DNA of 64,000 bases from assembly GCA_020064725.1 (NCBI GenBank), contig JAGTWJ010000007.1, positions 2,170,001 through 2,234,000 of the forward strand. The letters run 5' to 3'. The notes beneath the pieces were generated by a model. The model did no database searches. It saw only the letters and a program-made list of their open reading frames with translations, and was not told the origin of the DNA. Positions 58,424-64,000 of the stretch are shown here, one piece after another. The stretch comes from Drechslerella dactyloides. Lineage: Eukaryota > Ascomycota > Orbiliomycetes > Orbiliales > Orbiliaceae. The position numbers and the translations under genes were made by a program. Positions within the stretch are counted from its first letter, which is position 1; every line of letters begins with the position of its first letter.

Positions 58424-60096
58424 GGTAGCTCCTGGTAAGAAGCTGGAGGTACGGCTGTTATCAGCCTTCCTGGTACAGTACCTCCATCGACATTTGCAAT
58501 TCGCCAAGCGTCATTTCGCCAAGCGTCGAGCGCATGCTGAGGAATGCTGGATCTTGAGATCCAGTGGCACGACTTTGTACATCATGATGTTATCGAGCGG
58601 CAATATATTGCTAGATGGAGTGGATGGTCCTGATTGACGGGGTAGCGTCCGGGGACCAAAGACGGCGGACCAAGCGAGCTGCACACATATTGACTATTCG
58701 AGGAAGTCGTTTCAATGATTAACAGCCGCTGGTGCGGCGCGCGCAGCATTTTGCATTCTTGAGATCTGCGATTTTCTGCCGGGAGCTCCAGATTCAGCTT
58801 GTGCTGTACGTGCACGTATGTCCCCTCACTTGGTGGCTTTTCTCGATGATGTTTGCATTTGCGTATTCCAAATGTCTCCTGCTGTCCCGCTTCCCCGTTC
58901 GGCTCTAGCTCGGGTCGAGGAACTCTCAGTCGACGGATCAAACCTTTTTTATTCCTTCTCTTCCATTCGTTGCATCGACAGGAGAAGACGCAGGCAGGAG
59001 GTCTACTTTGAACCTTGTGGATCGTTGGTCGGTGCGCAGCAATGAGATAACAATGTCTCGCAGTTGCTGCCTGTGAGAACGGATATGTTGGAGAAGAAGT
59101 TTTGCTTGCATGGGCGGCCTGCTTGCCTGCCTGCGCGCAAGGGCAAGCCACTGGAATGTGGATAGCTGCAAATGCAGCAGAATGCAGATGCACAGAGAAG
59201 ATGCCGAGATGCTTGGAACCTGTAGGCAAATGCATCGAAGGAGGTGAGGTGGACTGTGGATGCGAATGATGTATCGCAGATATGCAGGACGGCTACTTTT
59301 GCCTGAGTGCAGCACTCCTACCGCCATCAGATCACATCACGGTCCAGGGTCTGTCTCATGAACTATCAGAAGAGTCCCAGATGAGTCCCGGGCGGTTGCT
59401 CCGAGCAGGGTACGAAAGAGGCGGATGGGGAACGGCGTCGGTAGAGGGACACGGCCCAAGTACCGCTGCGAAGCAGAACAGGAGGTGAGGGTTGCATGCA
59501 CCGTCCATGTAATAGAAGGCGCTGGACTATAGCCAGCCAGCCAGCCATCGATTCTTGATGCCAGACATCCGGCTCTCGGCTCCAAAAAAGACCTTGGTCA
59601 GGACTTACTCATTCGTACACTCGGGTATCTACCATAGACGCAGCGGTGCACAGCGTCTGCGAGTGGCGGACCGACGGTTTTCGTTATCTCTGGGCCAATT
59701 TGGACATGCATCTGCCCTGGACCTTGCCGGAAGCTGCATCTGTACGGTCTGCCTGCAGAAACGCGAATTCCAAAAGCCATCTCCCTTGCGTGGTGGGCTC
59801 ACGAGCGGCTGGACTTGCTCGGAGCATGCTGGGTCACATACGTATCACGGCTGCTGGCGTCCGGTCCTCCCTCTACAACGGAGGCAGGCTATTTTTGGCT
59901 TCGGGGAGTGAGTCCCGTACATTATCACTTCCAGACCTGCAGTCAGTGCGAGGGAGATGGGTGGTGAGCTAGCTGTGAGGGTGGTGTGTCTGGGTGGGTG
60001 CGGTGCGATCTCTCGTCCCGATCGATCGAAAAAGAAAGGAGGAAATAGGGAAGGAGCACGGGCGTCCAGACTGGCTGGCTGATTGTGTCTTATCGT

Positions 60097-60131
60097 GGAT
60101 GATGGATGGATGATGGATGGATGGATGGATG
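60097..60131. repeat. (GGAT)n microsatellite
   Basis: GATGGAT-type tandem repeat; the complementary ATCC repeat occurs again at 60927-60950 in the same leader. Confidence 0.85.
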
Positions 60132-60926
60132 TTACGTTGCCGTTGCCGCCGCTCGAGCTGCTGCTGCTGCTTGCTGCTTGCTGCCCAATGAGACCGCCCG
60201 ATTATTAAAGCCGGCCGGCCAAACAACATTCCTTCCGCCGCCTCCTCCTGCCGGCCAACATTCCTGACGACCTCGCTCATTATCGTTATTGTCGCCATCG
60301 CCAGATTCCAAGTGCATCCCTTACATAACGCACGACCAGCTCAGCCCGGCCCTACTCAGCTTTGGCCTCGACCCGCCGCTGCCGCCCCGAATCCCACTAC
60401 GACTGTCGATATCGTCACGACTGCCCGAAAGCCGAGAGGTTGTCTTCGATCTCCTTCGACGGCGTGATTGCGTCCTGCATATCCCTTCGATTCGAGCCAA
60501 CGCCAGCGCCCAATACCTGCGCTCCGATCTCGACGTCTGTCTGCAAGGGTAACCCAAATCGACGGCTGCTCTATTCGCCGTTGCTTTTTCACTCCTGTCG
60601 AGGATACTTCCGGGACCCGATCGAATTGTCTCGATCGTGACGAGCTGAAGCAGAAAGAAACAAGCCGCAGCATAACGTTGGTGGCATCTTTGCCGTGTTA
60701 TTATCATTCCTCCCCGAGGTGTTTTCCGGTCCGTCCTGGGAGATTTTCTCGACAAGAGTGAACAGTCGGGTAAGTGGATATCGTAATCACGAGCTGGCAA
60801 GCGAACAAGTGCTTTCTGTTTCTCTCTGCTTCGTCTGTTGCCAACTCTCCCTGTTCGTTCGTTCGTGGTTGGGATCCATTTCTGGCGGACGGTCACACGC
60901 CGTTGTGCTTCAGCTGTCGCATCGCC

Positions 60927-60950
60927 CATCCGTCCATCCATCCATCCATC
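60927..60950. repeat. (CCAT)n microsatellite
   Basis: CATC/CCAT tandem units in the leader of the FYVE gene, complementary to the repeat about 0.8 kb upstream. Confidence 0.85.
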
Positions 60951-61150
60951 GGCCGTCCGGTGCTGCAGCTCTGTTTGGCGGCCTTATCTCGGTGGCCGCC
61001 CTGGAGCCCTGCTAGCTCGCTCCGGCTGGCGGTGCCCAGCTGGCCGCCTTTTTTGCCGGCCAATGGCATCACCGCCTGCCAGCCAGCGGCCAACTTTGGC
61101 TCCGGATAGTGCTCGCCGGCTGGTTGGCTGGCGGTGCTCTCGGCCAGATA

Positions 61151-61190
61151 CTCGCTGCACTCTGCTGCACTCTGCTGCACTCTGCTGTCC
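61151..61190 (+). repeat. Four imperfect 10-bp tandem repeats
   Basis: Consecutive decamers CTCGCTGCAC, TCTGCTGCAC, TCTGCTGCAC and TCTGCTGTCC; a CTCTG run follows at 61245-61266. Confidence 0.85.
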
Positions 61191-62321
61191 GCTGTCGAAG
61201 CTGCTGTTGAAGAGCGCTCCTGCTGCCTGCTTCCCTGTCCGCCGTGCTCTGCTCTGCTCTGCTCTTCGATGCTGCCCTCCTGCATGTCTTGCTTGCTTGC
61301 TCGAGCAGCCGAGCGAGCGAGCTGCCAGCTCGTCTCTCGTCTTAGGGCGCTCGAGGCTGCATCTGTCGCCAACTCGACGGGCAGGTCGACGCGGCGCCCG
61401 TTCACTAGCTGGCCCTCGTCCACGCAGCCGGCGCGCCGCGATGGCTCTCGGCAGCATGGCAATCTGTCTGTGTCCGTCTGCCTGAGCTAGAAGCCTCGTC
61501 GAAGGGTGTCAGTATCACCTAACTGCCCGGGTCTCACTATCGCTGTTTCACCCGCTGTCTGCCTGCCTTGTCTTTCCTTTGAGTTCGTCGTCAGTTGGGT
61601 TGGAGCTTGAACTATATCGCTTTGAGATCCAGCGCTTCGCCCAGTGCCTGTGCCTAGCCCCGTGAAGGTTAACTCTGTTAATTTAATTCTTTCGTACTGA
61701 CTTCTTTGGCTAGTCTCGTCCAGGCCTCACGTCCGACTCGCCTGCGGCCTCCAGGCTCCTCTGCCTCTGGCCCTTGTCGCTTCCTCTCTGTTCCCACTTT
61801 CGTCCGTCACCTGCTCTCTCCGATAGCTCTGTCGGAGTGCCTACCACCCTTTCGAGCGACGGGAGCAGGACCCTTATCGCCTTCCCACGTGCGAATCGCC
61901 TCGGACACTTTCGACCAGGGCCTGGTGGAACCATTTCGCATACTTTCGGGAAACCGCTCAAGACACGACCTTCCTAAAACACAAACTGCCTCTGTCAAAC
62001 TAACCACCACCAAGAAGGTAAGAATCCAACGCTGCTTCACGTTGCTTTCACGTTGCCTTCGCTCTGCCCCAACCGAGCGTAACCTTCTGGAACTCCGCCT
62101 GTCGTGATTACCGGGGTCTGCGCCTTTACCAATCACCGCATATATATAACAATAGCAATAGCATTGCGAGCGTCTTGCGAATTTCTTGTTTCGCTACTCT
62201 TGTGCCCTTTTACACGATCAATAATCTCGCTTCGACGCTTTCCTATCTCGCAACCAGCCATTTCCCATTATATTTCCCGGTCCGCGAGCCACATATCATT
62301 TTTTTCTTTTATTAACTCAAG

Positions 62322-63281
62322 ATGCACTTCGTTACAGTCCCTCGAGATCCTCTCAACCAACCTATCATTATGGCAGCTACCACCATGCCCGCCGCCTTCA
62401 CCCAGCGCACTGGAGCATACGCCTCTCAGCCCTTCCAGGTCCCGACTCCCACCCAGGCGAAGAACATCTCGCCAAACAGCACATCACCTACCTCCCCCTA
62501 CAGCTCGAGCACAACCATTACCACCCCGCCACAGACGTCACCAACCACTCCGAATCCTTACCTACCACTGGCTCCTCGACAGCTCCACCCTCCAAAATGC
62601 GCGATGTACAGACCCGCCGCCCTCCGTACGACGGAGAGAGCAACACTGGTTAGCAACGGCAAATCTGAGTCGTGTGACATGCCTGCGCCTGTGGTCAAGG
62701 CCGCCCCAGTCAACCCACCAAAGCCGGTCCAGCCTGTCGCTACCACAGTGATAGTGATGGAGCCAACTGTCGGAAGCACCGACGAGGTCACCGGCCCGCC
62801 ATCGAAGGCAAACTGGAAGGTTCGTATCTCATCTTTCTGCTTTAGTAACACCGAGCTCCGGGAAATCATAGCTAACGCCAACCTCCTTCTTCAACAGCCC
62901 GATGCCGAAGCCACTGTCTGTGACTCACCAATCTGCAGCAAGTCGTTTTCCCTCTTCGATCGCCGCCACCATTGCCGTCGATGTGGCAACATCTTTTGCG
63001 CACAACACACCTCGCAGTACCTCAAACTCGACCAGAATTGCCGTTACAATGCCAACGGATACGACTCTCGAGTCTGCATCGGATGCTTCGACGAGTATAA
63101 GAGATTATGTGCAAAGAGCCGTTCCTCAAGCAGCTCTAGCTCCTCGACAGAGAGTGCCACTGCGCCCCAGCCTGCGAAGCAAATGATGACAGCGAGATAC
63201 ACGAACGACGGAACTCTGCGTGGTAGACTCAACAGCTATGTTGGTAGCTACCGTGACAACTGGTCCTGGAGCACCTTCTAG
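62322..63281 (+). CDS. FYVE zinc-finger protein, 293 aa
   Basis: Exons 62322-62819 and 62898-63281 are joined by a 78-bp phase-0 intron with GCTAACG and ACAG. FYVE domains bind phosphatidylinositol 3-phosphate on endosomes and vacuoles. Splicing yields WKPDAEATVCDSPICSKSF followed by RRHHCRRCG (188-196, the lipid-binding signature) and DSRVCIGC; all eight zinc ligands are present. The first 160 residues are Thr/Pro/Ser-rich and disordered. After a poly-Ser stretch the protein ends YRDNWSWSTF, an aromatic tail. No RING or other catalytic domain is seen, unlike Pib1. The intron is stop-free and a multiple of three, so it also reads through in frame. Start could be Met1 or Met17. Confidence 0.9.
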   Translation: MHFVTVPRDPLNQPIIMAATTMPAAFTQRTGAYASQPFQVPTPTQAKNISPNSTSPTSPYSSSTTITTPPQTSPTTPNPYLPLAPRQLHPPKCAMYRPAALRTTERATLVSNGKSESCDMPAPVVKAAPVNPPKPVQPVATTVIVMEPTVGSTDEVTGPPSKANWKVRISSFCFSNTELREIIANANLLLQQPDAEATVCDSPICSKSFSLFDRRHHCRRCGNIFCAQHTSQYLKLDQNCRYNANGYDSRVCIGCFDEYKRLCAKSRSSSSSSSSTESATAPQPAKQMMTARYTNDGTLRGRLNSYVGSYRDNWSWSTF

Positions 63282-64000
63282 TTTCCGTCATGATATGTTC
63301 TCGCTGTCATTTTGTTTTATTATTCTGTGTAGCGGATCTGGTTCTCGGTGATTTCTCTATAGCATCTGAGAGCGGCGGCGTTTTTAGTTCTGGTTTCGAT
63401 TTCCTTTCTATTTCGAGCGGGAGAGTTGTACGATACCCATACGGCAGTTGTTTCATTTCTTATTCATCAAATGTTTGTGTCCTTCGGTTGCATATGGCCC
63501 CACAGTTCTTTCTTTTTTTTCTTTCACAATCTGGCCTGCACGATTTTTTTTCTCTGACAGGTTCTCAGCGTTATTTCTGACTGTGGTTGATTATAGCCAC
63601 TATGTAGAAGTTTTGAATTTCCCATGGGATGTGCTCGCCCTACTCTTTTCGTCTTACAAGATCCTGCGCTTTCTCTTCTTGTCGCGATTACACTTTCCCG
63701 TATATGCATATAATGCCCGACTCTGTGTCCACGAAAGCAGATAGCTGATGAAAGCCTATCTTCTATCGCCTTCAATTCGATGATTCTCCTTCGTCTTCAT
63801 TCTTGAAGTTTATTGCTCTTCCGCCCGCACTTATACTGTACCTGATATTTTGATATACTAGACTGAAGAGGAGTCCGTGACATGTTATCTGCATCTACAT
63901 TATTGCCACTTGGAGTCACGGTGTGGTTTCCGCGCAAGTCAGTTCAGCTTGTACATGTACGTGTAATTATTACCAACCCATTAGTTCACAAGAACTGCAA
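63282..64000. other. 3' flank of the FYVE gene, no gene seen
   Basis: T-rich sequence after the stop codon (for example 63508-63552), consistent with a 3' UTR and terminator region. No further gene before the window edge. Confidence 0.5.

Larger units (their letters stand above)
55642..62321. other. Largest gene-poor stretch (6.7 kb) with a long CT-rich leader before the FYVE gene
   Basis: From 55.7 to about 60.2 kb the sequence is AT-richer, with many short palindromes and no coding-like frame. From about 60.2 to 62.3 kb the + strand is C/T-rich with several microsatellites, typical of a long fungal 5' leader. A consensus donor at 62016 (AAGGTAAGAA) and an AAG acceptor directly before ATG 62322 suggest a 5'-UTR intron of about 300 bp. 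No tRNA or rRNA seen. Confidence 0.45.

Noticed and set aside
58582..59235. 217-residue minus-strand frame
   Set aside because: No motif, poor composition, and no intron context in a gene-free stretch.
60838..61485. 215-residue + frame in the FYVE leader
   Set aside because: Driven by CTG/CTC repeats; rich in Cys, Ser, Arg and Pro with no domain.
61706..62015. In-frame upstream exon extending the FYVE protein
   Set aside because: Splicing 62015 to 62322 is phase-consistent, but the added sequence is low-complexity and looks like leader; treated as 5' UTR.

Overview
The window looks like nuclear DNA of a filamentous ascomycete (Pezizomycotina). Its genes carry short spliceosomal introns, mostly 57-220 bp, with GTRNGT-like donors, YAG acceptors and a recurring RCTAAC-type branch site near the 3' splice site. 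The gene set is fungal: Mis12/Mtw1, Gtr2, Sap18, a Dal5-type MFS permease, a hybrid histidine kinase, Dus1 and eS25. I could not place it in a class. Gene density is low, at about 22 genes or fragments in 64 kb, with intergenic stretches up to 6.7 kb. Exon coordinates below come from joining reading frames by eye, checking phase, splice dinucleotides and family motifs.

Layout. 1-6.4 kb: the 3' end of an unrecognised gene, an F-box/leucine-rich protein, and a 904-residue AT-hook/PHD-finger protein on the minus strand. 9-15.1 kb: dihydrouridine synthase Dus1, then three genes of unknown function. 15.7-17.8 kb: a nine-exon MFS anion:cation symporter. 20-24.5 kb: a small Cys/His protein and a 937-residue F-box protein. 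26.9-30.9 kb: two small membrane proteins and an orphan coding-like exon. 32.2-33.9 kb: the Rag-family GTPase Gtr2. 37.1-38.2 kb: the kinetochore protein Mis12/Mtw1. 38.6-47.1 kb: an OSGIN-like flavoprotein ending in a CaaX box and a 1344-residue GAF-HisKA-HATPase-REC hybrid histidine kinase. 50.6-53.4 kb: a glutathione S-transferase and a membrane-anchored cytochrome b5-like protein ending in ADEL. 54-55.6 kb: ribosomal protein eS25 and Sap18, transcribed divergently from a 344-bp region. 62.3-63.3 kb: a FYVE-domain protein after a very long pyrimidine-rich leader.

How the genes work together. Most are independent housekeeping or regulatory genes. Two loose themes are inferences only. First, 38.6-53.4 kb holds four neighbours with redox or signal-sensing chemistry (flavoprotein, hybrid kinase, GST, b5-type haem protein). 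Second, Gtr2 and the FYVE protein could both act at the vacuole, as TORC1-linked or endosomal factors. I found no CRISPR array, rRNA, convincing tRNA, intact transposon or biosynthetic gene cluster. The items I would look at first are the three-gene block of unknowns at 10.9-15.1 kb, the CaaX-tailed OSGIN homologue, the PAS/HAMP-less hybrid kinase, and the orphan exon near 30.8 kb.
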